Shown here in pieces: positions 1 to 8,599 of a stretch of 64,000 nucleotides of DNA. Below the pieces are notes generated by a model, which saw nothing but the letters and a program-made list of their open reading frames with translations, was not told where the DNA came from and made no database searches. Position 1 is the first letter of the stretch. Every line of letters starts with the position of its first letter. The DNA comes from Ilyomonas sp965247435 (GTDB taxonomy: Bacteria; Bacteroidota; Bacteroidia; Chitinophagales; Chitinophagaceae). The position numbers and the translations under genes were made by a program. Location: the NCBI GenBank assembly GCA_965247435.1, contig OZ252019.1:3162001-3226000 (forward strand), in the 5' to 3' direction.

Positions 1-1
1 A

Positions 2-130
2 CAAAGCAGTTCAAAAAAACTTGGTCTCCTGCTTTTAACGGAGCTGACAAAAAAACTGAAAGGCACGGCGCATTTTTCTGCCAATACCCCATCCGGCACC
101 CTTGTACGCATTACTTTACCAGCCATGTAA
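2..130 (+). CDS. C-terminal end of a sensor histidine kinase (partial)
   Basis: An open frame enters from the left edge and stops with TAA at 128-130, giving 42 residues. The peptide resembles the last part of a histidine kinase ATPase domain: a GLLLLTELTKKLKGTAHF-like stretch (the G2/GL box and following helix), then SANTPSGTLVRITLP, matching the usual ending with a Gly-Thr-x-Val-x-Ile-x-Leu-Pro strand. The upstream part of the gene lies outside the window, so the sensor type is unknown. The following gene begins 126 bases later on the same strand and has no evident functional link. Confidence 0.55.
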   Translation, partial: QSSSKKLGLLLLTELTKKLKGTAHFSANTPSGTLVRITLPAM

Positions 131-256
131 TGAAGGCTGCTGTAGTAAATTTATTACAGCAGTATTTACTATTTATTACAACATAACCAGCAAAAAAATC
201 TTTGGTTTACCTTTTCTATTACCGCTATAAAATTTACCTGTTCAAAAAACTGTATC

Positions 257-1816
257 ATGAAAAAATTTACTTATTATCTTCTGCTCGCGATTACCGCAAT
301 CCCCTGCTTTCAAAAGCTCCAAGCCCAGCCCGGCAAAATAGACAGCAGCTTCGGAAAAGACGGGATTAGAAAACTTGATTTGGGCGGCAGCAACGACTAT
401 GCATGTGGGCTTTCTATATTACCAAACGGAAAAGTTTTACAGGGTGGCACTACCCTCACTACGGGCTCAGGTATCTTTTGCATTGCAAAATACAATAGTG
501 ATGGCTCTTTGGACAATAGCTTTGGCGTATATGGCAAAAGCGCCATTTCATTTGGCGACAACAGTGCATCATTAGCCAAAGCACAGTTGCTGCAGCCAGA
601 CGGAAAAGTTATTATAGGTGGCAATACGCAGGAAGGAATAAATACCGGCTTCGCATTGGCAAGATTTAATACTGATGGCAGCGCCGATGAATCTTTTGGC
701 AATAAAGGAAGTGTGGTAACGGTACTTACCACCCTGTTTGTAAGCCAGGTAAATGCGCTGGCTTTACAGCCGAACGGAAAAATACTTGCTGCCGGTTATA
801 CGGTAGGAGACCGTGCAAAAGTAGTAATTGCATTGGTAAGGTATAATGCAAACGGGAGCATTGACAGCAGTTTTGGCACCAACGGAAAGGTATTGCCATC
901 TTTTTCCAATGATGCAAATGCTTTTGCAGTATGTTACACACAGGCAGGTAAAATAGTCGTAGGCGGTTATTTACTCCAGGGCACCGGTTCAAACAGTAAT
1001 CAGTCCGGGCTCCTGCTACAATTCAATGGGGATGGCAGCCGCGATAACAGTTTTGGCAACCAGGGCAAAACTTTAATAAATTATGAAGGCAGCGGCACAT
1101 CGATAAACGACCTTACCCAACTGCCGGATGGCCGGCTGCTTGCGGCCAGTGAAGTGGTTGTTATTAATACGCTGGAGCGGGATTTCGGCCTTACCCGCCT
1201 TACTGCCAATGGTAGCTTGGATAAGAGCTTTGGTACAGATGGTCTTGTAAAAACAAATGTAAATAACAATGAAGGCATCGTTTCCATTGCCTTGCAGAAA
1301 GACGGGAAAATACTGGCAGGCGGTCCTTACTCAAGCCTTGTGCGATACAACCCCGACGGCAGTTTAGACAAGAGCTTTGGAAACGGAGGCCTGGTACGTT
1401 ACCGGCCTGCAAGATTAGGAGCGCCGATACCTAACCTTACTAAAATAGCAATTCAAAATGACAACAAACTTATCTCCGGCGGATTCATTTATGCTGCAGC
1501 AGCAGATGACTTTTTATTAAGAAGGAATGATCTTACCAATAGTGCTGATGAGGCTGCCTCTCAAAACGTACCGGCTATTTCTAAAATAGTGCTTTCGCCA
1601 AATCCATCTGTTTCCTTTTTCAATATCCGCTCAGCAGAAAAGTTTACCGGTAAAATTATCGTTACTATCACCACTCCAGAAGGAATAAAAATGCAACAAA
1701 ATATTTTAAACAGTATTACTGAGCGTATAAACGTCAGCCGCCTTAAAACGGGTGTGTATAATGTTCAGGTAACAGCCGGCGGCAAACAGTTTGTAACTAC
1801 GCTGGTAAAAGAATAG
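257..1816 (+). CDS. Secreted delta-60 repeat protein with T9SS sorting tail
   Basis: A 519-residue exported protein. It has an N-terminal signal peptide (residues 1-24, ending near LQAQ), then about seven copies of the delta-60 repeat, each with a core like DGSLDNSFG followed by a QPDGKVIIGG-type strand; these probably form a beta-propeller. The last ~80 residues, starting near KIVLSPNPSVSFFNI and ending in KTGVYNVQV...KE, are a type IX secretion C-terminal sorting domain, so the protein is expected at the cell surface or outside the cell. Similar proteins are common in Bacteroidota, but their ligand is generally unknown. It is a single-gene unit followed by a hairpin terminator shared with the convergent kinase gene. 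Confidence 0.85.
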   Translation: MKKFTYYLLLAITAIPCFQKLQAQPGKIDSSFGKDGIRKLDLGGSNDYACGLSILPNGKVLQGGTTLTTGSGIFCIAKYNSDGSLDNSFGVYGKSAISFGDNSASLAKAQLLQPDGKVIIGGNTQEGINTGFALARFNTDGSADESFGNKGSVVTVLTTLFVSQVNALALQPNGKILAAGYTVGDRAKVVIALVRYNANGSIDSSFGTNGKVLPSFSNDANAFAVCYTQAGKIVVGGYLLQGTGSNSNQSGLLLQFNGDGSRDNSFGNQGKTLINYEGSGTSINDLTQLPDGRLLAASEVVVINTLERDFGLTRLTANGSLDKSFGTDGLVKTNVNNNEGIVSIALQKDGKILAGGPYSSLVRYNPDGSLDKSFGNGGLVRYRPARLGAPIPNLTKIAIQNDNKLISGGFIYAAAADDFLLRRNDLTNSADEAASQNVPAISKIVLSPNPSVSFFNIRSAEKFTGKIIVTITTPEGIKMQQNILNSITERINVSRLKTGVYNVQVTAGGKQFVTTLVKE

Positions 1817-1844
1817 TATAAAAGAAGAAGCATTGTTTAAAAAG

Positions 1845-1874
1845 AAGAAGCCGCCTTTTATATGGCGGCTTCTT
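1845..1874. terminator. Bidirectional hairpin terminator
   Basis: An 11-bp perfect stem AAGAAGCCGCC / GGCGGCTTCTT with an 8-base loop, A-rich before and T-rich after. It lies between the convergent delta-60 gene and the PfkB kinase gene and could serve both. Confidence 0.7.
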
Positions 1875-1934
1875 TGTTGAATATTCTTATTTAAACAAAC
1901 ACGAATAAGATAAAGTATTATGTGCTTCTATCTC

Positions 1935-2858
1935 TTACACCAGCGCTATATCAAAATTTACTAATTGCACAAAGGCTTCCATGCGCTGGTCAATATCTTT
2001 CTTCGTTATTTCTTTCAGGCGCTGCACCCCAAATTTTTCCACACAAAAGCTCGCCATTGCACTGCCTACAATAATTGCGGTTTTCATGTTTTCAAAAGAG
2101 ACGTCTTTTGTTTTAGCCAAATGGCCGATAAAGCCTCCCGCAAACGTATCTCCGGCGCCGGTAGGGTCAAACACGTCTTCCAGCGGCAGGGCCGGTGCAA
2201 AAAATACCTCCCTGCCATGAAACAGCAAAGCGCCGTGCTCGCCTTTCTTTATAATCAGGTATTTAGGTCCCATTGCTAATATCTTGCGTGCTGCTTTCAC
2301 CATCGAAAATTCGCCGGTTAGCTGCCGCGCCTCGCTGTCATTCACCAGCAATACATCTACCATCGTCAGCACTTCATGCAGCTCTTTTAATGCCGTATCC
2401 ATCCAAAAATTCATAGTGTCCATCACAATCAGCTTTGGACGCGTATGCAATTGCTGTATCACCTTTTTCTGGATAGCCGGCAGCAGGTTGCCCAGCATTA
2501 AAAACTCCGCTCCCTGGTAGCTTTCGGGTACAATGGGGTTAAAGTCTGCGAGCACGTTCAAATCGGTTACCAGCGTATCGCGCGTATTCATATCCAGATG
2601 GTAGCGGCCGCTCCAGAAAAACGAAGGCTTGTCTTTTACAATTTCCACGCCTTCCAATTGTACACCACGCGCTTTTAGGCTTTCCAGCTCTGCCGGTGGA
2701 AAGTCGTTGCCAACGATAGAAATCTGTTGCACAGGTGTAATGAAATTGCTGGCCGCGTATGCAACATAGGTAGCAGAGCCGCCGATAATTTTATCCGACT
2801 TTCCAAAAGGCGTTTCAATGGCATCAAAGGCCATACTGCCAACAACTAATAAAGACAT
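1935..2858 (-). CDS. PfkB-family carbohydrate/nucleoside kinase
   Basis: A 307-residue cytoplasmic kinase of the ribokinase/PfkB superfamily. The signature DPTGAGDTFAGG is present at residues 231-242 and contains the catalytic aspartate (GAGD) and anion hole. The N-terminal GGSATYVAYAASNF region matches the substrate-binding Gly-Gly motif. The family phosphorylates ribose, adenosine, fructose and related substrates with ATP. The substrate cannot be told from sequence alone; adenosine kinase or an unspecified sugar kinase are both possible. Length is typical. It starts 96 bases from the SUI1 gene and may be its own unit, with the terminator at 1845-1874 downstream. Confidence 0.85.
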   Translation of the reverse strand: MSLLVVGSMAFDAIETPFGKSDKIIGGSATYVAYAASNFITPVQQISIVGNDFPPAELESLKARGVQLEGVEIVKDKPSFFWSGRYHLDMNTRDTLVTDLNVLADFNPIVPESYQGAEFLMLGNLLPAIQKKVIQQLHTRPKLIVMDTMNFWMDTALKELHEVLTMVDVLLVNDSEARQLTGEFSMVKAARKILAMGPKYLIIKKGEHGALLFHGREVFFAPALPLEDVFDPTGAGDTFAGGFIGHLAKTKDVSFENMKTAIIVGSAMASFCVEKFGVQRLKEITKKDIDQRMEAFVQLVNFDIALV

Positions 2859-2953
2859 GTTTGTTTTTTAATGGCCGCAAACCTATTGCATTTTTTTGCC
2901 ACGAAGGCATAAGGGCACGAAGAATTGTTTATGCAGAACAGAAATAAGCGCTG

Positions 2954-3298
2954 CTATGTTTTTTTTGTTTGGGTGTAACCGCTTTTCAGCAGCCATTGCA
3001 ACACTTTATCGCGCTGGTCGCCCTGGATAATAATCTCCGCATCTTTGGCGCTGCCACCGGTACCGCAGCAGTTTTTCAGCTTTTTGCCCAGTTCCTGCAA
3101 GTCGTCTTCTATTCCAATAAAGCCGGTCACGAGCGTTACCGCTTTGCCGGCACGTTGTTTTGTATCCAGGCGGATACGCAGTTTCTGCTGTGCCGCAGGT
3201 ACTGTTTGTACCGGCGTTTCATCTTCCGGCTGAAACCTGAAATTTGGATCGGTGCTGTACACAAAGCCCTGCCGGTCCGGCTTGTTTTTTTTACTCAT
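2954..3298 (-). CDS. SUI1/eIF1-family translation initiation factor (YciH-like)
   Basis: A 114-residue protein. Residues ~37-110 match the eIF1/SUI1 fold: a RIRLDTKQRAGKAVTLVTGF strand region, then a CGTGGSAKDAEIIIQGD motif (the conserved GTGG loop plus the I-x-I-Q-G-D strand) and a helix ending in LLKSGYTQ. The first ~35 residues are a variable, charged extension. Bacterial members such as E. coli YciH bind the 30S subunit and are thought to affect initiation fidelity, but are not essential. It sits on the same strand as nadC, with 60 bases between them, so co-transcription with the NAD-synthesis gene is possible. Confidence 0.85.
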   Translation of the reverse strand: MSKKNKPDRQGFVYSTDPNFRFQPEDETPVQTVPAAQQKLRIRLDTKQRAGKAVTLVTGFIGIEDDLQELGKKLKNCCGTGGSAKDAEIIIQGDQRDKVLQWLLKSGYTQTKKT

Positions 3299-3358
3299 TT
3301 TTATAAACTATGAGGTGTATAGTAATAACTGCAAGTCTTAAGCGAAACAGCCGGCGAA

Positions 3359-4222
3359 TTACTGGTCTGTTTCCGCCTTAAGGCTTAGGTCCACGCTTTG
3401 TGCCTGGTGAATGAGGCCACCAACGCTTACATAGTCCACGCCCGTTTTGGCGTATGCTTCTACTGTATGCAAATTGATGCCGCCGCTGGCTTCTGTTTCA
3501 AAATCGTCCCCGATAATTTGTAACGCCTGCGCCACCTGCTCCGGCGAAAAGTTATCGAGCATAATGCGAAACACTTTGCCTTTTGCAATATTGCAAACTA
3601 TTTGTACATCGGCCAATGTGCGCGTTTCTACTTCAATATGCAGGTTCAGCTTTTTTGATTGCACATAATTAAAAGCCTTATTTATAGCAGGCTCCAGGCC
3701 TCCGGCGTAATCAATGTGATTGTCTTTCAGCATAATCATATCGTACAACGCAAAGCGGTGGTTAACGCCGCCGCCGATGCGCACCGCTTCCTTCTCCAGC
3801 AGGCGGAAGTTGGGCGTGGTTTTGCGGGTGTCCAGCACTTTTGTATGGTATCCCTGCAGCTTGTCAACGTACTGTCTGGTAAGCGTAGCAATGCCGCTCA
3901 TGCGCTGCATGCAATTAAGCACCAGCCGCTCGCATTGCAGGATCGTTTGCATACCTGCCTCCACTTCAAATGCTATTTCGCCGTTTTGCATTGTTTCCCC
4001 ATCCTTTTTATAAATGGTAAAAACAGCAGCCGGATCAATAAGTAAAAAAATCTTTTGTGCTACTGCAACGCCGGCGAGGACACCAGCCTGTTTTATTTTT
4101 AAGATTGCTTTACCCTGTTTATTTGCCGGGATACAACTCAGGGTAGAATGGTCGCCATCACCAATATCTTCCTGTAAGGCTTCCCTGATCAGATGCTCCA
4201 GCTCCTCTTCAAACGATTTCAT
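3359..4222 (-). CDS. nadC: Nicotinate-nucleotide pyrophosphorylase (carboxylating)
   Basis: Quinolinate phosphoribosyltransferase: converts quinolinate and PRPP to nicotinate mononucleotide, CO2 and pyrophosphate in de novo NAD synthesis. At 287 residues the length is typical. Visible motifs are EDIGDGDHST near the N-terminus, LDTRKTTPNFRLLEKEAVRIGGG (PRPP/quinolinate site, read here in parts), HRFALYDMIMLKDNH, and the C-terminal EASGGINLHTVEAYAKTGVDYVS barrel strands. These place the protein firmly in the family. nadA and nadB are not in this window. It is followed by the SUI1 gene on the same strand. Confidence 0.95.
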   Translation of the reverse strand: MKSFEEELEHLIREALQEDIGDGDHSTLSCIPANKQGKAILKIKQAGVLAGVAVAQKIFLLIDPAAVFTIYKKDGETMQNGEIAFEVEAGMQTILQCERLVLNCMQRMSGIATLTRQYVDKLQGYHTKVLDTRKTTPNFRLLEKEAVRIGGGVNHRFALYDMIMLKDNHIDYAGGLEPAINKAFNYVQSKKLNLHIEVETRTLADVQIVCNIAKGKVFRIMLDNFSPEQVAQALQIIGDDFETEASGGINLHTVEAYAKTGVDYVSVGGLIHQAQSVDLSLKAETDQ

Positions 4223-4358
4223 AATGACAAAGATAGTTTTTACGGCAAATGGATAATACTGCTAAACCGGGGAATGGTTTAAAACTCAACTTTTACAATT
4301 AAGCAGGCACAAGCAATTGTAGCGCCACCTGCATTGCGTGGTATGATGAAAATAAAAA

Positions 4359-4381
4359 AGCCACCCGATATACGGATGGCT
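4359..4381 (-). terminator. Terminator of gldJ
   Basis: On the minus strand the sequence folds as AGCCATCCG-TATAT-CGGGTGGCT with one G-T pair, followed by TTTTTTATTTT. It lies 22 bases after the gldJ stop codon. Confidence 0.7.
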
Positions 4382-4402
4382 CTCTTTTTATTCACCTTGT
4401 CC

Positions 4403-5959
4403 TTATCTCTTTTGACGGCGCGACGGGAAAAAGTTACCCGTTTTACGCTTCATGGAAGTGCCTTCCGGCGCGCCATAATGCGTCATCGCGCAGCGGAAGC
4501 CAATTGTACTGCTACTCTGGTCTTCTTCCATGTAGCGGCGGGCACCGGGGCTTAGCCAATACGGCATATCGTTCCAGCTACCACCTTTATATACACGTGA
4601 CTTATCGCTAACCAATGTTGTAATGCCATAACCATAACTGGCGCGGCTTAAAGAATCACCATCGAGGTAGTTGATAGCATAAGAGCGCTGGTAGTTGCGG
4701 CGTTTTTGCAAATCGGAATCCGCTTCCGGAACTTCTTTAATACGGCCCAGTGAATCGCGCCAGTTCTCTGCATCTTCGCCTCCGCTCTTGTCTATTTTAG
4801 TAAAAATATTCCCACGGTACGGGTTCAGATCATCTTCTTCCTGGTTGGTAGTCGGGCGATATACATCGGCAACCCACTCGTTTACATTACCGCTCATATT
4901 GTATATACCAAAGCTATTGGGAAAGAACGAAGTAACTTCGGAAGGAATCGCCGAACGGTCATTCAAACCACCGGCAGTACCCATGTAATCACCATTACCG
5001 CGCTTAAAGTTGGCAAGAAAAGCACCCTGCCATGCACCATGACGGGTAGAGCGCAGGTTATCAAAGCCATCATTCTGCCAGGCATATAGTTGTTTGTTGG
5101 CAATCAGTTCTTCGCCGCGTTTCTTTTCCGATTTGCGGGGCTGCGGGTTGTTCCCTACATAGCCTAAAGCTGCATATTCCCACTCTGCTTCTGTAGGCAG
5201 GCGATAATCGGGAACAAGGATACCATCCGAAAAATTAACGGTAGTTCGCGGCCGGCCCTGCGCATCTTTCAGCGGATTATTTTTTGGCTTGCCGGGTACG
5301 CCTTCGTAAGCGCCCATCAGGTAGGCTTTGGTATTGAAGTTATCCTGACCGCCGCCATTCAGCTCGGTTTTCAAAACGTTTTTATTCTGATATCCTTTGT
5401 CAATTAATGCAATTTCATTTACGCGGTCTGTTCTCCAGATACAGAAATCATGCGCCTGCTTCCAGGTAACACCAACTACCGGATAGTAATTGTAAGATGG
5501 ATGGCGGAAGTAATATTCCACATACGGCTCGTTGTAGGCGAGCTCACTTCGCCATACCAGCGTATCGGGCTTTGCGCCGTCTATCACTGCCTGGTTGTCC
5601 TGGAAAACGTTTTCTATCCAGTGAATATATTCGCGGTAGTGCACATTGGCCACTTCCGTTTTATCAATAAAAAACGAATTTACAGTAACGCGGCGCGGCA
5701 CATTATTCCAATCGCCCATTACATCTTCCTGGGTAGCACCCATCGTAAACGTACCGCCCTGTACAAACACAAGGCCCGGCCCGGTTTTAATGTCTTTTGG
5801 CTTAGCTACAAAATACCCGCCCTGGTTCTTATCATTATAGTTCCAGCCGGTAGCTGTGGATTTTTCCGGTTTCTTCTTAAAGATGCTTCCGTTTTTGCAG
5901 GAAGCAAGTGCACCAATGGCGGAAAGAAGTAAAACACAATTTCGAACTTGCTTAAGCAT
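4403..5959 (-). CDS. gldJ: Gliding motility / type IX secretion lipoprotein GldJ
   Basis: A 518-residue lipoprotein with a sulfatase-modifying-factor (FGE-sulfatase/SUMF1) fold. A signal peptide ends in a lipobox, with the acceptor Cys near residue 21 (ALASC). The domain opens with GLVFVQGGTFTMGATQEDVM, continues with FFIDKTEVANVHYREYIHW and closes with SRVYKGGSWNDMPYWLSPGARRY and STIGFRCA. The combination DVMGDWNNVP and the pattern of insertions are those of GldJ rather than a true formylglycine enzyme. In Flavobacterium GldJ stabilises the type IX secretion/gliding machinery and neighbours porU and porV. Here it is divergent from porV, and no porU lies between them. Confidence 0.85.
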   Translation of the reverse strand: MLKQVRNCVLLLSAIGALASCKNGSIFKKKPEKSTATGWNYNDKNQGGYFVAKPKDIKTGPGLVFVQGGTFTMGATQEDVMGDWNNVPRRVTVNSFFIDKTEVANVHYREYIHWIENVFQDNQAVIDGAKPDTLVWRSELAYNEPYVEYYFRHPSYNYYPVVGVTWKQAHDFCIWRTDRVNEIALIDKGYQNKNVLKTELNGGGQDNFNTKAYLMGAYEGVPGKPKNNPLKDAQGRPRTTVNFSDGILVPDYRLPTEAEWEYAALGYVGNNPQPRKSEKKRGEELIANKQLYAWQNDGFDNLRSTRHGAWQGAFLANFKRGNGDYMGTAGGLNDRSAIPSEVTSFFPNSFGIYNMSGNVNEWVADVYRPTTNQEEDDLNPYRGNIFTKIDKSGGEDAENWRDSLGRIKEVPEADSDLQKRRNYQRSYAINYLDGDSLSRASYGYGITTLVSDKSRVYKGGSWNDMPYWLSPGARRYMEEDQSSSTIGFRCAMTHYGAPEGTSMKRKTGNFFPSRRQKR

Positions 5960-6388
5960 TGAACAACAGATTTTGACTTTTATTTGAACGGCTGATTTTA
6001 TAAATTATTGTTTACAGCCGGTTTGCGAATGTAAATATTAATACAGTTGCGGTATATTTTAATACTATTAAAAAAGTATAAAGGCAATATAAAAAACTGT
6101 AATAAAATATTCTTCTACTTTTAGCCGTTTATGTTTGCAGATTTGTTGCCGGAAGAAGCGCCTGGCCGGATAGGAGAATTTTCTATTACGTTAGTATTAT
6201 AAGTTGAACGGTAATATAAAATACAGCATCTTTGCAGGCCTTGCAGCTATTACATTCTTATTTACGTTAATTATTTCTATCGAACTATATCTACTCGTAT
6301 TCATTGCTGTTTATTTGTAAAGTGTCCGTTGCACTTTCTTTTTAGAATAGGGACAGCAATACCCTTATCAATCAAAAAATTAATTTTA
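5960..6388. other. Divergent gldJ-porV intergenic region
   Basis: 429 bases without a gene between the gldJ start and the chosen porV start. It is very A/T-rich (for example 6050-6110) and should hold both promoters. I see no clear full-consensus promoter and no hairpin. No trace of a porU-like reading frame is present. Confidence 0.5.
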
Positions 6389-7567
6389 ATGACGCTACGA
6401 CAACTGCTTACAACTGCTTTAACCACCATTCTATGCCTGGGATTTTTTTGTGCAAATGCCCAAACAACCGGCGATGGCAACACCATTAATATTGTAACGA
6501 CGGCTGTACCTTTTTTGCGGGTATCGCCAGACGCAAGAACCGGCGGCATGGGCGAAGCGGGTATTGCTACCCTGCCGGATGCCAACTCCGGTTTTTCCAA
6601 CCTGGCCAAAATACCTTTTGCAGAAAGCAAAACACAGGTTTCTGCCACTTATACGCCGTGGTTGCGAAAAATAACGCAGGACGTTTACCTTGCTGCTTTG
6701 TCGGGCTATTACAAATTAGATAACGAACAAGCCATATCGGTAGGATTGCGGTACTTTAATCTCGGCGATATTCAGTTTACGACCCAGGACGGCGTAGATA
6801 ACGGCCAGGGCCGCCCCCGCGAGTTTGGGTTGGACTTTGGCTATACCCGGAAACTCTCCGACAACCTGAGTCTTGGTATTGCGCTGCGTTATATTAATTC
6901 AAGCCTTGCAACCGGTGCTATCGGCGGTACCAACTACAAAGCCGGTAATTCTGTGGCCGGTGACCTTAGCTTATACCACAACGGCATTGATGATCAGGGA
7001 AAAGGGCTCTCCTGGGGTTTAAACATATCTAACCTTGGGGCTAAAATCGGTTATACCGACAATGCGCAGGCAAAAGATTTTATACCTGCCAATATAGGCG
7101 TAGGTGCAGCATACACCAGCGTAATTGACGAAGACAGCAAGATAACATTGGCCGCAGATATAAATCACCTGTTGGTGCCGGCGTTCCCGATATTAAGCAG
7201 CGATGAAGCAGACAGTACTGTTAACCAGCAAAAGATAGACAATTACCGCGCTACCGGCGTGTTTGAAAGCTGGTTTAAATCGTTTGACAATAAATCTTAT
7301 TCTGTTTCTTTAGGTGCTGAGTATTGGTACAACAACCAATTTGCTGCACGTGCCGGTTACTACTGGGAAACAAAAGAAGCCGGCAACCGTAAGTACTTTA
7401 CCTTGGGCGTGGGCCTGAAGTATAATGTCTTCGGCTTTAATTTTTCTTACCTTGTACCTTCGGGCGGTAACGGCACTACGCAAAATCCGCTTTCCAATAC
7501 CCTGCGTTTTAGTCTTTTATTCGATCTGGATAATGACACCAACGGCACTAATGGTGGCGGCCAGTAA
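6389..7567 (+). CDS. porV: Type IX secretion outer-membrane protein PorV
   Basis: A 392-residue outer-membrane barrel of the FadL-like PorV/LptO family. PorV is a shuttle that takes T9SS cargo from the translocon to the PorU attachment complex. Visible family marks are a signal peptide ending ANAQ, then AVPFLRVSPDARTGGMGEAG and ATLPDANSGFSNLAKIPFA near the mature N-terminus, and a barrel ending in NTLRFSLLFDLD. I prefer the ATG at 6389 to one at 6329 because the 20 residues between would precede a normal Lys/Arg-led signal peptide (MTLRQLLTTALTTILCLGFF). A strong terminator separates it from ispF. It serves the four T9SS cargo proteins seen in this window. Confidence 0.88.
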   Translation: MTLRQLLTTALTTILCLGFFCANAQTTGDGNTINIVTTAVPFLRVSPDARTGGMGEAGIATLPDANSGFSNLAKIPFAESKTQVSATYTPWLRKITQDVYLAALSGYYKLDNEQAISVGLRYFNLGDIQFTTQDGVDNGQGRPREFGLDFGYTRKLSDNLSLGIALRYINSSLATGAIGGTNYKAGNSVAGDLSLYHNGIDDQGKGLSWGLNISNLGAKIGYTDNAQAKDFIPANIGVGAAYTSVIDEDSKITLAADINHLLVPAFPILSSDEADSTVNQQKIDNYRATGVFESWFKSFDNKSYSVSLGAEYWYNNQFAARAGYYWETKEAGNRKYFTLGVGLKYNVFGFNFSYLVPSGGNGTTQNPLSNTLRFSLLFDLDNDTNGTNGGGQ

Positions 7568-7593
7568 ATTATTTCAACACGTTTAACTATACA

Positions 7594-7617
7594 AAGCGAA
7601 GGCAGCTACCTTCGCTT
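7594..7617 (+). terminator. Terminator of porV
   Basis: A 9-bp stem AAGCGAAGG / CCTTCGCTT with a 6-base loop, followed by TTTTTTAT. It ends only a few bases before the ispF start codon. Confidence 0.7.
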
Positions 7618-7627
7618 TTTTATACTC

Positions 7628-8122
7628 ATGAATATCCGTATAGGACAAGGCGTAGATTTTCACCAGTTGGTAGAGGACCGTGCATTGTGGCTCGGCGGTA
7701 TAGAGATACCGCATACTAAGGGCGCTTTAGGACACAGCGATGCAGATGTCTTGCTGCACGCTATCTGCGATGCTTTGCTTGGCGCGGCATGCCTGGGCGA
7801 CATTGGCACGCACTTTCCAGACACGGCTGCCGAGTTTAAAAATATAGACAGCAAAATTTTATTGCAAAGAACGATGCATTTGATAGCAGCGCAAGGCTAC
7901 AGCGTTATTAATATAGATTGCACGCTTTGCCTGCAGGCGCCCAGGATAAAACCCTACATCATGCAGATGCAGCAGGCGATTGCTCCGCTATTGCAGGTGA
8001 CGGCAAATGACATTTCTATAAAAGCCACCACCACAGAAGAGCTTGGCTTTGTAGGCCGGCAGGAAGGACTGATGGCTTATGCTATTGCACTGCTGCAAAA
8101 AAATAAGGAGGCTGCTGAATAG
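7628..8122 (+). CDS. ispF: 2-C-methyl-D-erythritol 2,4-cyclodiphosphate synthase
   Basis: IspF, which cyclises CDP-ME 2-phosphate to MEcPP and CMP in the non-mevalonate isoprenoid pathway. At 164 residues it has the normal length. The metal ligands and signature are plain: GQGVDFH near the N-terminus (Asp and His), GHSDADVLLHAICDALLGAA (the second His and active-site region), GDIGTHFPD, and the C-terminal KATTTEELGFVGRQEG, which contains the conserved Thr-Thr-Glu and Gly-Arg. The enzyme is a soluble trimer. The start codon directly follows the porV terminator, so a short leader is likely. It is followed within 40 bases by a tRNA gene. Confidence 0.97.
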   Translation: MNIRIGQGVDFHQLVEDRALWLGGIEIPHTKGALGHSDADVLLHAICDALLGAACLGDIGTHFPDTAAEFKNIDSKILLQRTMHLIAAQGYSVINIDCTLCLQAPRIKPYIMQMQQAIAPLLQVTANDISIKATTTEELGFVGRQEGLMAYAIALLQKNKEAAE

Positions 8123-8158
8123 CTTGCGTATAATCTATACATTTGCCGCTGCACAAAA

Positions 8159-8230
8159 GGTCTTGTAGTACAATGGATAGTATAAGGGTCTCCGAAGCCT
8201 TTGATTCAGGTTCGATTCCTGACAAGACCA
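8159..8230 (+). tRNA. tRNA-Arg (CCG)
   Basis: The 72 bases fold as a full cloverleaf: acceptor stem GGTCTTG/CAAGACC, D arm with AATGGATA loop, anticodon stem AGGGT/GCCTT with loop CTCCGAA (U33, anticodon CCG, reads CGG), a 4-base variable loop, and T arm TCAGG-TTCGATT-CCTGA. Discriminator base is A; CCA is not encoded. No copy of its 3' end occurs elsewhere in the window, so there is no sign that it serves as an integration site here. Confidence 0.93.
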
Positions 8231-8241
8231 CTACTCATAGC

Positions 8242-8278
8242 ATCAATGCCCGTAAATTAATAATTTACGGGCATTGAT
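8242..8278. terminator. Terminator after tRNA-Arg
   Basis: An 18-bp perfect inverted repeat (ATCAATGCCCGTAAATTA and its complement) around a single A, followed on the plus strand by TGTTTT. It starts 11 bases after the tRNA and is the likely 3' end of its transcript. Confidence 0.7.
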
Positions 8279-8560
8279 TGTTTTAAAACCAGAACAAAGG
8301 CAAGTAATTTTTTTACCTATCTGAAGAAAGCCGGATAACAGAAACGTATCAAATTTGAACGGGATACAAAAAATACTAATAATCACGAAGTGTATAATAC
8401 TTTCTATATTTAGGTTGCGCCTTCCGGTGTGCTTTGTTACGACCAATAATCTATCTCGGTTATGCATGATTTTTTAAAAGCGACGCTGCCTGTAAGGTAA
8501 AAGCAACAGATTGCGGTGAAAGATTTATTATAATATTAAGCCACCGGGAATTTAAAAAGA

Positions 8561-8583
8561 AACCTCCGTAGAAAGCGGAGGTT
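8561..8583 (-). terminator. Hairpin terminator of a decayed minus-strand gene
   Basis: An 8-bp stem AACCTCCG / CGGAGGTT with a 7-base loop. On the minus strand it is followed by TCTTTTTAAA, so it works best for leftward transcription. The only minus-strand coding trace upstream is the remnant at 8600-8954, which ends 16 bases before the stem. Confidence 0.6.
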
Positions 8584-8599
8584 GTGTTTTCCATTAATC

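Noticed and set aside
8159..8278. tRNA-Arg as a possible integration site with a nearby decayed island
   Set aside because: No second copy of the tRNA 3' end and no integrase were found in the window; the decayed gene beside it has no mobile-element features.
8243..8467. A minus-strand open frame of 74 codons after tRNA-Arg
   Set aside because: It ends within the tRNA terminator hairpin, has no recognisable domain and unlikely composition for this genome.
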